From: Bradyrhizobium sp. Ce-3
Lineage (GTDB): Bacteria; Pseudomonadota; Alphaproteobacteria; Rhizobiales; Xanthobacteraceae
Reading direction: 5' to 3'
Length of the DNA stretch: 64,000 nucleotides
Assembly: GCF_022835695.1 (NCBI RefSeq)
Contig: NZ_BQUV01000002.1
Coordinates: forward strand, 924,380 to 988,379
Position 1 is the first letter of the stretch, and every line of letters begins with the position of its first letter. Both the position numbers and the translations under genes were made by a program. The notes under the pieces are model-generated. The model was given only the letters and a program-made list of their open reading frames with translations. It did no database searches and was not told where the DNA came from. Shown here piece by piece: positions 55,323 to 63,792 of this stretch.

Positions 55323-55403
55323 AGCCCGGATGGAGCGCAGCGCAATCCGGGACAAGTCTCTCTGCGGCGAAGACCCCGGATTTCGCTTCGCTCCATCCGG
55401 GCT
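55323..55403. repeat. Long REP-like palindrome between convergent genes
   Basis: AGCCCGGATGGAGCG (55323-55337) pairs perfectly with CGCTCCATCCGGGCT (55389-55403), and AATCCGGG (55344-55351) pairs with CCCGGATT (55375-55382). The element type (GCCCGGATGGAGCGCAGCG ...) is a common dispersed repeat in Bradyrhizobium and other bacteria. It probably acts as a two-way transcript end for aat and the DUF2155 gene. Confidence 0.85.
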
Positions 55404-55415
55404 ACGCGACCGAGA

Positions 55416-56456
55416 CTAATTCCCGAACAATCCGCCGAACAACCCGCCGGGCCGCTGCTGTTGCGGCGGCGGAGGTGGCGGCTGCTGCTGATATTGCGGC
55501 TGCGGCTGTGGCGGCGGACGCGGCGCGGCCTGCTTCGGCTGTGCGCGCTTCTGGGCCGGCGGCGGAGGCGGCGTCGGCGCCTTCGGCGGATCGGGCGCCG
55601 CGGTCACGATGGTCTGGTCCGGCCCTTTGCAGTCGGTCAGCCAGATGTCGTAGATCGGATGCTCGACGCCGTGCAGGCCGGGGCTCGCCGCGAACATCCA
55701 GCCCGAGAAGATCCGCTTCACCTCGCCCTGCAGCGTGATCTCGTCGACCTCGACAAAGGCGTCGGTGTTGGCGGCTTCGGTCGACGGCCGCGTATAGCAG
55801 GCGTCGGTCTTCACCCGCAGCGCGCCGAACTGCACGGTCTCGCCGATATCCTCGTCGAAATTGATGATGCGTCCGGTGATCTTGTCGAGGCCGGAGAAGC
55901 TCGCCTTCTTGTTGGTGATCTTGGTCGACGGCGGCTCCTGCACCACCTCGTCGCCCGGCTGCAACGCGGCCGGCGTCTGCGGCGGGGTGGCGCCCTGCGG
56001 AGCGCCCTGCGGAGCGCCCTGCGGCGTCCCCTTCGGCTGACGCTGCCCCGGCGGCAGGCCGGGCAGCGGATTGGCGCTGGGCGGGGTGTTGGCAACGGCA
56101 GGCCCGCCGGGCTGCGGCGGCTGCACGGCAACGCCGGGCTGGGTGCCCGGAGGAGCCACCGTAGAGCCGGGCGGCGGCGCCAAAGGCTGCGACTGCACGC
56201 TGCCGGGCGGCGGCACCGCCTGGCCCGGCGGCAGCGCCCGCGGCTGCGTCGGCAGCAGGCGGCCGCGCGGCAGTTCCGGCACTTCCTCGTCGTCGTCGCT
56301 GGGCGGCGCCACCTGGCCACGCGGAATCGATCCGGGCGGGCGCGGCGCGGGATCGGAGAAAATCGTTCCGATCTGCGCACGCGCGGGCGGCGCAAGCGAG
56401 ATGGTTGAGGCGGCAACCAAGGCCGCAAAGCCAGTCAGGGCAATGGTTCGAAGCAT
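55416..56456 (-). CDS. DUF2155 domain protein, exported, Pro/Gln-rich
   Basis: 346-aa exported protein of unknown function. Signal peptide to about residue 27 (APPARAQ). A long Pro/Gly/Gln linker follows (30-165). The DUF2155 domain spans about 175-280 (KASFSGLDKITGRIINFDED, FGALRVKTDACYTRPS, FSGWMFAASPGLHGVEHPIYDIWLTDC) with two Cys that could form a disulfide. The tail is PQ-rich (QPQPQYQQQPPPPPPQQQ). In Rhizobiales DUF2155, aat and the NDUFA12 homologue are commonly neighbours; here NDUFA12 is 6.7 kb away. Confidence 0.9.
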   Translation of the reverse strand: MLRTIALTGFAALVAASTISLAPPARAQIGTIFSDPAPRPPGSIPRGQVAPPSDDDEEVPELPRGRLLPTQPRALPPGQAVPPPGSVQSQPLAPPPGSTVAPPGTQPGVAVQPPQPGGPAVANTPPSANPLPGLPPGQRQPKGTPQGAPQGAPQGATPPQTPAALQPGDEVVQEPPSTKITNKKASFSGLDKITGRIINFDEDIGETVQFGALRVKTDACYTRPSTEAANTDAFVEVDEITLQGEVKRIFSGWMFAASPGLHGVEHPIYDIWLTDCKGPDQTIVTAAPDPPKAPTPPPPPAQKRAQPKQAAPRPPPQPQPQYQQQPPPPPPQQQRPGGLFGGLFGN

Positions 56457-56591
56457 CTCGCGCGGCTTTAAAGGGCGAATCGGGCTCGCGACAGTCTACC
56501 TTGATATCGGCCGCTCGCAGGCCACCGGTTAACACGCCGAATACGGCGGGGAAAGGGCGCCGGACCGGCCCTCCCCGGCCCTCCGGCCAGG

Positions 56592-56613
56592 CTCTGGTCA
56601 ACCTCTGGTCAGC
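56592..56613. repeat. 11-bp direct repeat in divergent promoter region
   Basis: CTCTGGTCAAC immediately followed by CTCTGGTCAGC, between the divergent DUF2155 and SDR genes. Could be a tandem operator; no more can be said. Confidence 0.4.
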
Positions 56614-56714
56614 CTTGGGAACACGTGTGATAGTCCTCACGCTGAAGGCGCGCGGCTCCGCGTGAAAACCTGAGAAAATCCGGATCGAACCGGACCAGCC
56701 AGAGGAAACCCAAC

Positions 56715-57494
56715 ATGCCAGATCGCATCAGGCTCGACGGCCGGGTTGCCGTCGTCACCGGGGCTGCCGGTGTCATCGGAACCGCCACGCTTCATCTGCT
56801 CGCCGAACGCGGTGCGCGGATTGTCGCAGTCGATCGCAAGGGCGCCGATCTCGCCGCCGCCATCAAGGACCTCCCCGCCTCGGCCGAGCCGCTCGCGATC
56901 ACCGCCGACGTCACCGACGAGGACGAGGTCAGGGATTATGTCCGCGCCGCCGTCGACCGCTTCGGCACCATCGACGCCTTCTATAACAACGCCGGCATCG
57001 AGGGCGACATCAGGCCGATCCCGGAATATTCGCTGGAAAGCTTTCGCCGCGTGCTCGACGTCAACGTGGTCGGCGTCTTCCTCGGCATGAAGCATGTGCT
57101 GCCGGTGATGCTGAAGCAGAACAAGGGCAGCATCATCAACACCGCCTCGATCGCTGGCCTGATGGGATCGCCGATGATCGCGGTCTATAGCGCCAGCAAG
57201 CACGCAGTGATCGGCCTGACCAAGAGCGCGGCCTGGGAGTGCACCGGCACCGGCGTGCGGGTCAATTGCGTTTGCCCCGGCATGATCGAGAGCCGGATGC
57301 TGAGCACGATCCTGCAGGGTCGTTCCGGCGGCAACGCACCGCCGCCGGTGGAGAAGATCGTCGACCGCATCCCGGCGCGCCGCCTCGGACTCGCGAGCGA
57401 GGTCGCCTCGATCGTCGCGTTCCTTGCCTCCGACGAGGCGAGCTACGTCTCCGGCTCCGCCTACACCGTCGATGGCGGCCGCACCGCCGCCTGA
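56715..57494 (+). CDS. SDR family NAD(P)-dependent oxidoreductase
   Basis: 259-aa classical short-chain dehydrogenase. AGAGGAAACCCAAC precedes the ATG. Cofactor motif TGAAGVIGTA (residues 15-24), NNAG (91-94), catalytic Ser145, Tyr158 and Lys162 (YSASK), and the C-terminal YVSGSAYTVDGGRTAA. The acidic residue at the end of beta2 (Asp40) suggests NAD preference. The substrate is unknown. The HSL-type hydrolase gene starts 37 nt after, so the pair is likely one operon. Confidence 0.93.
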   Translation: MPDRIRLDGRVAVVTGAAGVIGTATLHLLAERGARIVAVDRKGADLAAAIKDLPASAEPLAITADVTDEDEVRDYVRAAVDRFGTIDAFYNNAGIEGDIRPIPEYSLESFRRVLDVNVVGVFLGMKHVLPVMLKQNKGSIINTASIAGLMGSPMIAVYSASKHAVIGLTKSAAWECTGTGVRVNCVCPGMIESRMLSTILQGRSGGNAPPPVEKIVDRIPARRLGLASEVASIVAFLASDEASYVSGSAYTVDGGRTAA

Positions 57495-57531
57495 TCATTC
57501 AGTTCAGCATCACCAAAAGGTTTGTTTGCCC

Positions 57532-58473
57532 ATGCCCGTCGTTCTCGATCCCGATGCCGCTGCTGTCTTCAAGGCGTTCCAGGAAGCCGGCCGTCCCGCC
57601 TATGAGACGCTGACCGCACCGGAGGCGCGCGAATATTATCGGGCTGCTCGAATCGTCTCCAATCCCGAGCCGCCCGCGCTGGAATCGAGCAAGGAGCTGT
57701 CGATCCCGGCGCCGCACGGCACCATCCCGGGGCGCATCTACACGCCGAAGACGCTGCGCAAGACGAACGGGCTCGCGCCATGTCTGGTGTTCTTCCACGG
57801 CGGCGGCTGGGTGATCGGCGATCTCGATACCCATGAGGTGGTCTGCCAGAAGCTCGCCCATGAGGGCGAGCTGATCGTGATCTCGGTCGACTATCGGCTG
57901 GCGCCCGAGCACCGCTTCCCCGCCGCGGTGGACGACGCTGTCACCGCGACCCGATGGGTCGCTGCCAACGCCAGAGATCTCGGCATCGATGCCGCGCGCC
58001 TGATCGTCGGCGGCGACAGCGCCGGCGGCAACCTCGCCGCCGTGGTGGCCCTCACCGCCCGCGACGGCGGACCGAAGCTCGCGGCGCAGCTCTTGGTCTA
58101 TCCCGCGACCGATTTCTCGCGGAAGCATCCCTCGCATCGCGAGCCCGAGACCAGCATCCTGCTGACCCATTCGGTGATCGGGTGGTTCGGCGATCATTAT
58201 CTCGGCGGCGCGGATTCGAGCGATTGGCGCGCCTCGCCCGCGCGCGCGACAAGCTTTGCCGGCTTGCCGCCGGCCTATGTTCTGACCGCCGGTGCCGATC
58301 CGCTGCGCGACGAAGGCGACGAGTATGCGAAATTCCTCAAGGACGCCGGCGTGCCCGTAACCTACCGGCATTTCCCCGGTCAATTCCATGGATTCTTCAC
58401 CATGGGCAAGCTGCTGAACCAGGCTAATGTCGCGGTATCAGAGATCAGCGCCTGGCTGAAGACGCTGGGCTGA
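57532..58473 (+). CDS. Alpha/beta hydrolase, hormone-sensitive lipase (HSL) family
   Basis: 313-aa carboxylesterase. Oxyanion motif HGGGW (89-93), nucleophile Ser163 in GDSAGG, acid in TAGADPLRDEGD (Asp about 257), His in FPGQFHGF (about 288). The N-terminal cap helices (residues 8-50) are present, so it is full length. HSL esterases act on short-chain acyl esters. Probable operon with the SDR gene upstream; an imperfect 40-bp hairpin follows the stop. Confidence 0.93.
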   Translation: MPVVLDPDAAAVFKAFQEAGRPAYETLTAPEAREYYRAARIVSNPEPPALESSKELSIPAPHGTIPGRIYTPKTLRKTNGLAPCLVFFHGGGWVIGDLDTHEVVCQKLAHEGELIVISVDYRLAPEHRFPAAVDDAVTATRWVAANARDLGIDAARLIVGGDSAGGNLAAVVALTARDGGPKLAAQLLVYPATDFSRKHPSHREPETSILLTHSVIGWFGDHYLGGADSSDWRASPARATSFAGLPPAYVLTAGADPLRDEGDEYAKFLKDAGVPVTYRHFPGQFHGFFTMGKLLNQANVAVSEISAWLKTLG

Positions 58474-58479
58474 GCGATC

Positions 58480-58519
58480 CGATCGGCAGCGACGCGCCTG
58501 GGAGCGTCGCTCCCGATCG
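58480..58519. repeat. Hairpin after hydrolase gene
   Basis: CGATCGG-C-AGCGACGC, 8-nt loop, GCGTCGCT-C-CCGATCG: 7 + 8 bp arms with one C/C mismatch, starting 7 nt after the stop codon. No T-run, so more likely an mRNA 3'-end protector or REP-like element than a terminator. Confidence 0.75.
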
Positions 58520-58571
58520 CGGCTTGGAGCCGGACGGCTGGGACGCGCGCAGCTTGCGGCGTTAGCGCGCC

Positions 58572-59870
58572 TTGCAGTTCCCCGCGCCGCGCGATAGTGC
58601 GGCCGGACGCTTCACGCCACCGGGCACTTCAGCCATCGAGATCGCCTTGTTCACGCCACTCCTCGTCTACGGTATCCCGTTCGACTTCATCCTGTTCGCG
58701 CTGACGCTGCTCGGCGTCGCGATCTTCCATCACCATACGCTCGCGGTGGCGTTGACCGGCCTTGCCACGATCGTCGCCTACAAGCTGATGTTCACGGGCT
58801 TCGCAAGGTTCGGCGCGGGCCTGCCCGGCCTCGTGCACCAGATGGAGCATGAGTGGGTCACGCTCGCGAACCTGTTCCTGCTCCTGATGGGATTTGCGCT
58901 GCTGTCGCGGCATTTCGAAGAGAGCCGCATCCCGGACGAGATGCCGGCGCTGCTGCCCGACGACTGGAAGGGCGGACTGATCCTGCTGGTGATCGTGTTC
59001 GTGCTGTCGGCCTTCCTCGACAATATCGCAGCGGCGCTGATCGGCGGCACCGTCGCGCGTTCCGTGTTCCGCGGCCGCGTCCATATCGGCTACCTCGCGG
59101 CCATCGTTGCCGCATCGAATGCCGGCGGCGCCGGCAGCGTCGTCGGCGACACCACGACCACGATGATGTGGATCGACGGTGTCAGCCCGCTCACCGTCGT
59201 CGACGCCTATGTCGCGGCCATCGCGGCGATGCTGGTGTTTGCGGTGCCGGCCTCACTGCAGCAGCACCGCTATTCCCCGATCGTGAAGGATGCACCGTCC
59301 GGCCTTGCGATCGATTGGTCGCGGGTTGCGATCGTCGCGGTGATCCTGCTCGCCGCGCTAGCGGCCAATGTGACGGCCAATCTGAAATTCCCCGCGTTGC
59401 TCGATGCGCTGCCGGTGCTCGGGCTCGCGGTCTGGGCCGCGATCCTCGTCACCGCGCTGCTGCGGCGGCCGGACTGGTCGGTGATGCCCGAGACGTTCAA
59501 GGGCACCGTGTTCCTGCTCGCGCTGGTGACGGCGGCTTCGATGATGCCGGTGGAGAAGCTGCCGGCCGCATCATGGCAGACCGCGCTCGGGCTCGGCTTC
59601 ATCTCGTCGGTGTTCGACAACATTCCCCTGACCGCGCTGGCGCTCAGGCAAGGCGGCTACGATTGGGGCTTCCTCGCCTACGCGGTCGGATTTGGCGGAT
59701 CGATGGTCTGGTTCGGCTCGTCCGCGGGCGTTGCGGTGTCCAACATGTATCCGGAAGCCAAGTCGGTGGTCCGCTGGATCACCCAGGGCTGGCCGATCAT
59801 GATGGCCTATGTCGTCGGCTTCTTCGTGATGCTGGCCCTGCTCGGCTGGCATCCCGACGCGCCGCATTGA
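58572..59870 (+). CDS. Ion-transporter superfamily permease (NhaD/citrate-transporter-like)
   Basis: 432 codons from a TTG at 58572, the longest start (an in-frame TAG lies at 58563). A TTG at 58647 with GAG 6 nt upstream would give 407 aa and fits the first membrane helix better. About eleven membrane segments. FLDNIAAALIGGTVA and SNAGGAGSVVGDTTTTMMWIDG match the paired signatures of NhaD-type Na+/H+ antiporters and arsenite or citrate transporters; SSVFDNIPLTALAL is the second-half equivalent. Ion or substrate not assignable. Confidence 0.85.
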   Translation: MQFPAPRDSAAGRFTPPGTSAIEIALFTPLLVYGIPFDFILFALTLLGVAIFHHHTLAVALTGLATIVAYKLMFTGFARFGAGLPGLVHQMEHEWVTLANLFLLLMGFALLSRHFEESRIPDEMPALLPDDWKGGLILLVIVFVLSAFLDNIAAALIGGTVARSVFRGRVHIGYLAAIVAASNAGGAGSVVGDTTTTMMWIDGVSPLTVVDAYVAAIAAMLVFAVPASLQQHRYSPIVKDAPSGLAIDWSRVAIVAVILLAALAANVTANLKFPALLDALPVLGLAVWAAILVTALLRRPDWSVMPETFKGTVFLLALVTAASMMPVEKLPAASWQTALGLGFISSVFDNIPLTALALRQGGYDWGFLAYAVGFGGSMVWFGSSAGVAVSNMYPEAKSVVRWITQGWPIMMAYVVGFFVMLALLGWHPDAPH

Positions 59871-59995
59871 GCCAAAATGCGGAACTCCGCCGTGCTGCAA
59901 CGCACAATGGGATTGTCTCAAACTTGTGGAAAAGCGAGACAAATCCGTTGACATTGCTAAACTCAATTCGCCGTAACAACTTATGGAGCGTTCGC

Positions 59996-60430
59996 ATGAG
60001 TGTTAGTGCAGAAGTCCTCGCCCGCGCCCCGTTGGAGACCACGGAGGGCGAAACCGACACGGTGAATTCGCATCGGCCACGCAGCAATGTTCGGCCGCTC
60101 TCACCGATGCCGGACTACGTCGAGCATCGCAACGGCGTCAATGAGGTGGGCAAGCTGTCGGCCGAGGCGGTCGTGCGCGAGTACGAAGCGGCGGTGAAAG
60201 AGATCGAGGCGCTCGGGTCGGAGCTGCAATTGGCCGCCAAGAACTGCGAGGTCATGGTGGCAGGCGTCCATGAGATGATCGCGGAAATCAAGGAGTTCGC
60301 TGCAGGTTACCGCGATCAAGGCAAGCGCTTCTTCCTGCAGATCGAAGCGGTCTCGCTGATGACCACGGAGGTCAGGAATACCTGTGAATCACTCAAGAAA
60401 AAAATCGCGACCGACACATTGACCCGGTGA
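59996..60430 (+). CDS. Hypothetical small helical protein
   Basis: 144 aa, ATG with GGAG 7 nt upstream. A TTGACA lies at 59948, 48 nt before the start, with only a poor -10. The N-terminal 50 residues are polar and probably disordered; the rest is a continuous amphipathic helical region (LSAEAVVREYEAAVKEIEAL; TEVRNTCESLKKKIATDTL) likely to form coiled coil. No membrane segment, no known family. Ends ahead of a strong terminator 144 nt downstream. Confidence 0.75.
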   Translation: MSVSAEVLARAPLETTEGETDTVNSHRPRSNVRPLSPMPDYVEHRNGVNEVGKLSAEAVVREYEAAVKEIEALGSELQLAAKNCEVMVAGVHEMIAEIKEFAAGYRDQGKRFFLQIEAVSLMTTEVRNTCESLKKKIATDTLTR

Positions 60431-60539
60431 TCGGTCGGCTGAGCACGTTTCGTGCTCGGCGCATCCGTGGATTTTCAGCGTGCATAGGTGAATAGCTGCG
60501 CAATTCCAGCGCGGCAGAACCGTTAGTTTCTATTCGAGA

Positions 60540-60569
60540 TCAAGTCGTTCAATATCAGGTCGTTCAACA
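60540..60569. repeat. 15-bp direct repeat before terminator
   Basis: TCAAGTCGTTCAATA followed directly by TCAGGTCGTTCAACA. Significance unknown. Confidence 0.5.
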
Positions 60570-60573
60570 TCTT

Positions 60574-60598
60574 GCCCCCGCTCCGGCGGGGGCTTTTT
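60574..60598 (+). terminator. Rho-independent terminator
   Basis: GCCCCCGC-TCCG-GCGGGGGC followed by TTTTT, 144 nt downstream of the small helical protein gene. Confidence 0.9.
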
Positions 60599-60645
60599 GT
60601 CCTGCGGTAACCCCGCGCGCCCAGCAATGGCCTGACCTGACCGAC

Positions 60646-60864
60646 TTAACGCGCGTCAGGCGCGCGCTCAGCCATGTCCGCTGCCGGAGGCAAAGCGAAG
60701 ATCGGAGACCAGCGGTCGCTGAAATCCCTGGCCGGGATCGCGTCCGCGTCGGAGACGACGACGCTCTCGGTCCGGGGCAAGTGCGACCTGATCGTCGCGG
60801 CGGTTGCAGTGACGGCCAGCAGGGCAACGGCCACGAAGCCGGTCATCGTCCGATGCTTTGTCAT
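60646..60864 (-). CDS. Small exported protein, unknown function
   Basis: 72 aa. A perfect AGGAGG lies 6 nt before the ATG at 60864, which fixes this start over an upstream one. Signal-peptide-like N-terminus (MTKHRTMTGFVAVALLAVTATAATI), then a short Asp/Ala/Pro-rich mature part (VVVSDADAIPARDFSDRW). It may be periplasmic or membrane-tethered. No family recognised. A CCCAC-TTGAC-GTGGG inverted repeat lies 24 nt upstream of the start (60888-60902). Confidence 0.75.
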   Translation of the reverse strand: MTKHRTMTGFVAVALLAVTATAATIRSHLPRTESVVVSDADAIPARDFSDRWSPIFALPPAADMAERAPDAR

Positions 60865-60986
60865 GAGAACCTCCTCGGCTGCCCACGCCCACTTGACGTG
60901 GGTCACTGGAACCGTCGCGCTGGTTCATCGATGCAACGACAAAATGAATCGTGTGAGATCGGACAACGAACTTGTCCCAAACCCAC

Positions 60987-61925
60987 CTACCCGGCCCGCG
61001 CGGCCCGGCGCAGCGATTGCGGCGGCTGGCCGAAGGCGCGGATGAAGGCGCGGCGCATCCGCTCCGGATCGCGGAAGCCGGTGATCTCGGCGACGCGCTC
61101 GATCGCCTCGCCCGACGACTGCACGCGCTGCCGCGCGACTTCGATCCTCAACCGCTCGACCGCCTTCGACGGCGTGGTGCCGGTCTCCGCGATGAAGGCG
61201 CGGGTGAAGTGCCGCGAGCTCATCCCGGCCTTGTCGGCGAGGTCCTCGACCGTCAGCGGCGCGTCGAGATGCTCGCGCGCCCAGGCGAGCAGCGGTCCGA
61301 ACCGGCCGTTCGGCGTCTTCAATTCCAGCAGCGAGGAGAACTGCGACTGCCCGCCGCTGCGCCGGTGATACAGCACGAGCTGCCGCGCGGTGCTCTGCGC
61401 GATCTCGTCGCCGTAATCCTCGGTGATCATCGCCAGCGCGAGATCGATGCCGGCGGTGATGCCGGCCGAGCTCCAGATATTGCCGTCGCGAACGAAGATC
61501 TGGTCCGGCTCGAGCTTGACCTTCGGATAGGTCTTCACGAAATGCGGCGTGCGCTGCCAATGCGTGGTGGCACGGCGGCCGTCGAGCAGGCCGGCTTCGG
61601 CCAGCACATAGGCGCCCGAGCAGACGCTGGCGACGCGGATGCCGCGGCTCGCCATCCGCCGCACGAATGACAGCGTGACCGGACAGGTCGCCGGTGTGCG
61701 CACGCCGTTGCCGCCCGCGATGATCAGCGTCGTGATCGCCGCCGACGGCTTGAAGCCGCGCGCCAGCATCTCGACGCCGGACGACGAGCGCACCGGCCCG
61801 GCCTTCACCGCGATCGTCCTGATCGCTGGCGGATTGTTGGCGAAGCGCGCCGCGATCTCGAACGCCGCGATCGGGCCGGCCGCATCGAGCAGCTGGAAGT
61901 CGGGAAAGATCAGGATGCCGATCAT
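60987..61925 (-). CDS. GlxA family transcriptional regulator (DJ-1/PfpI + AraC HTH)
   Basis: 312 aa from the ATG at 61925, where the domain begins (MIGILIFPDFQLLDAAGPIA). Residues 1-185 are a DJ-1/PfpI-like sensor with Cys in VASVCSGAYVLAEAGLLDG; residues about 205-305 are the AraC HTH pair (LTVEDLADKAGMSSRHFTRA; ERVAEITGFRDPERMRRAFI). These regulators often control a neighbouring DJ-1-type enzyme, here the divergent gene at 62055. An inverted repeat at 61971-62002 is a candidate binding site. Confidence 0.92.
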   Translation of the reverse strand: MIGILIFPDFQLLDAAGPIAAFEIAARFANNPPAIRTIAVKAGPVRSSSGVEMLARGFKPSAAITTLIIAGGNGVRTPATCPVTLSFVRRMASRGIRVASVCSGAYVLAEAGLLDGRRATTHWQRTPHFVKTYPKVKLEPDQIFVRDGNIWSSAGITAGIDLALAMITEDYGDEIAQSTARQLVLYHRRSGGQSQFSSLLELKTPNGRFGPLLAWAREHLDAPLTVEDLADKAGMSSRHFTRAFIAETGTTPSKAVERLRIEVARQRVQSSGEAIERVAEITGFRDPERMRRAFIRAFGQPPQSLRRAARAG

Positions 61926-61970
61926 CTGCCAGATCCTCGCAATGCCGAATGCCCAGAGATGGGCCTGGCG

Positions 61971-62002
61971 TCCGAAAATGAGGGAATTACGCCATTTTGG
62001 AC
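61971..62002. promoter_or_regulatory. Candidate operator between GlxA-type regulator and DJ-1 enzyme gene
   Basis: TCCGAAAATG and CATTTTGGAC form an interrupted inverted repeat (AAAATG/CATTTT perfect, flanks nearly so) with a 12-nt centre, in the 129-bp divergent intergenic region. Confidence 0.5.
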
Positions 62003-62054
62003 AAGAGGCCACCATGGCATCGTGGTTCCGTCAAGCGCTATTTGGAGACCTCCG

Positions 62055-62741
62055 ATGTCCGAACCCCTGCAGATTGGATTGCTCGTCTTCCCAAAGGTGA
62101 CCCAGCTCGATTTGACCGGCCCGTTGCAGGTGTTCTCCTCGGTGCCCGGCGCCAAGGTGCATCTGATCTGGAAACGGATCGAGCCCGTTCCGACGGATTC
62201 CGTCATGGTCCTGACGCCGACCACGACGTTTGCCGACTGCCCGCAGCTCGACGTGATCTGCGTGCCCGGCGGGTTCGGCACCGACGACATGGTCGGCGAC
62301 ACAGAGATGCTCGCCTTCCTGCGCCAGCAGGCGGAGGGCGCCAAATACGTCACGTCGGTCTGCACGGGATCGCTGGTGCTTGGTGCCGCCGGCCTGCTGA
62401 AGGGCTATCGCGCCACCACGCATTGGAGCGCGATCGATTTCCTGGCGGGCTTCGGCGCCATCCCGACCAAGACGCGCGTCTGCGTCGACCGCAACCGCTT
62501 CACCGGCGGCGGCGTCACCGCCGGCATCGACTTCGCGCTGACGCTGGTGTCCGAGCTCGTCGACCGCAAGACCGCGGAAGCGATCCAGCTCAGGCTCGAA
62601 TACAACCCGGCGCCGCCGTTCAATGCCGGCTCGCCGGATACCGCGCCGGCCGAGATTCTTGCATTCATGAAAGAACGGATGGGACCGGCACATGCGCGCC
62701 GCGCCGAATTGATGGGCCGCGCCGCGGCCCAGCTGTCCTGA
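62055..62741 (+). CDS. inhA: DJ-1/PfpI family protein, isonitrile-hydratase-like
   Basis: 228 aa, the length I recall for Pseudomonas isonitrile hydratase InhA, which hydrates isonitriles to N-substituted formamides. Nucleophile Cys103 in [16 protein letters not shown], and Asp19 in VTQLDLTGPLQVF corresponds to the catalytic Asp; the following Thr104 is also conserved. ATTHWSAIDFLAGFGA and GGGVTAGIDFALTLV are typical of this branch. Divergent from its probable regulator. Isonitrile activity is inferred from motif placement; another DJ-1 amidase-like activity is possible. Confidence 0.85.
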   Translation: MSEPLQIGLLVFPKVTQLDLTGPLQVFSSVPGAKVHLIWKRIEPVPTDSVMVLTPTTTFADCPQLDVICVPGGFGTDDMVGDTEMLAFLRQQAEGAKYVTSVCTGSLVLGAAGLLKGYRATTHWSAIDFLAGFGAIPTKTRVCVDRNRFTGGGVTAGIDFALTLVSELVDRKTAEAIQLRLEYNPAPPFNAGSPDTAPAEILAFMKERMGPAHARRAELMGRAAAQLS

Positions 62742-63114
62742 TCGGATCGCAACAAAGAAAAAGGCCGCCCGGTTTCCCGAGCGGCCCTTCCTGTCTCACG
62801 GTGGCCCCACATTTGCGGGCGATTTCAGGACGTCTGTACCGGGGGCCTATCTCCCGGCCGCATCCCACTCGGGGGCCGCTGCTCATCGGGACAGTCGCGA
62901 TCTGGAGCCCGATCCGACGCGATGGTTTCCCATCTCCGTAAGATGACCTCATTGAGCCGCGAACCCGCGCGCAGCGCAAGTGGACGGCGGCGGCTGCGGC
63001 CCACCTGTCCCCGCTGTTACCGTTGTCCACAGGCACGCACGCGCGTGGCGGAGGCGCGCGTGCAGTGCACACGCGCTGCTACGCCTGCACGGCGCAGACA
63101 ACTATGCGTGAAGT
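62742..63114. other. Intergenic between convergent inhA-like and NDUFA12 genes
   Basis: No credible ORF. It holds the terminator-like hairpin at 62763-62790 and, towards NDUFA12, a GC-rich stretch with repeated GCGCGTG and the palindrome GTGCAGTGCAC (63060-63070), which could end the minus-strand transcript. Confidence 0.5.
62763..62790 (+). terminator. Terminator-like hairpin after inhA-like gene
   Basis: GGCCGC, 12-nt loop, GCGGCC, preceded by AAAAA and followed by CTTCCT; weak T-run. Confidence 0.5.
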
Positions 63115-63525
63115 TCAGCTTCCCGGCGTCCAGGCGTGGTAGTCGCCGGTCGCCTTGGGGCGGCGGCCGCTTGCCAGCGTCGAGCCGGACGGGCGGTAGG
63201 CCTCCGCGGTGCCGGTCAGGTTCGGCAGATGCGGCTTTTCCCACTCCCGGGCGACGTACTTCTCCTCGGTCGGGGGCACGTCGACGGTGTGATGCAGCCA
63301 GCCGTGCCAGCCGGACGGGATCCGGGACGCTTCGGCATAGCCGTTATAGACCACCCAGCGGCGCTCGAAATGCAGCGTCGGGTCGATCTCGCCGCCCTTG
63401 GTGCGGTAATAGCGGTTGCCCTGCTCGTCCTCGCCGACCAGCTCGCCGTAGCGCGAGGTCCACAATTGCGTGCCAAAGGTCTGGCCGTTCCACCAGGTGA
63501 AGAATTTCAGCAGGAATTGTTTCAT
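63115..63525 (-). CDS. NADH:ubiquinone oxidoreductase accessory subunit, NDUFA12 family
   Basis: 136 aa, ATG at 63525. Homologue of mitochondrial complex I subunit NDUFA12/B17.2, present in alphaproteobacterial complex I and absent from E. coli. Recognisable core: FFTWWNGQTFGTQLWTSRYG, GELVGEDEQGNRYYRTKGG, RRWVVYNGYAEASRIPSGWHGWLHHTVDVPPTE. The C-terminus is Pro/Gly-rich (YRPSGSTLASGRRPKATGDYHAW), matching the family. Peripheral, on the matrix-facing (cytoplasmic) side of complex I. Confidence 0.95.
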   Translation of the reverse strand: MKQFLLKFFTWWNGQTFGTQLWTSRYGELVGEDEQGNRYYRTKGGEIDPTLHFERRWVVYNGYAEASRIPSGWHGWLHHTVDVPPTEEKYVAREWEKPHLPNLTGTAEAYRPSGSTLASGRRPKATGDYHAWTPGS

Positions 63526-63792
63526 GCGTGGCCGGTCGTCGGTTCGAGGCAGTCCGGCTCTGATGCCACCTGAATCCGCAAATGTCCAGCCGCCGCCGAG
63601 GTAGCCCGGCACTCCCCGAATGGGCGCCGATGAGGGCCCATTCGGCGACCAAATGACGCGGTCACGGAGAGTTTTGTTCAGCTGCCATACATGCGCCGGC
63701 GGGCAAGCCAACATGACGGACAATCAATGTCGAGCACTGGAACGTCCGACCGCAGAAATGGTTAGTCATTGTCCGTTTTGATGGAGTCCAAA

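Noticed and set aside
60888-60902. CCCAC-TTGAC-GTGGG inverted repeat compared with the operators at 4.3-5.0 kb
   Set aside because: Arm order is reversed and the outer A/T is missing; probably unrelated chance similarity.
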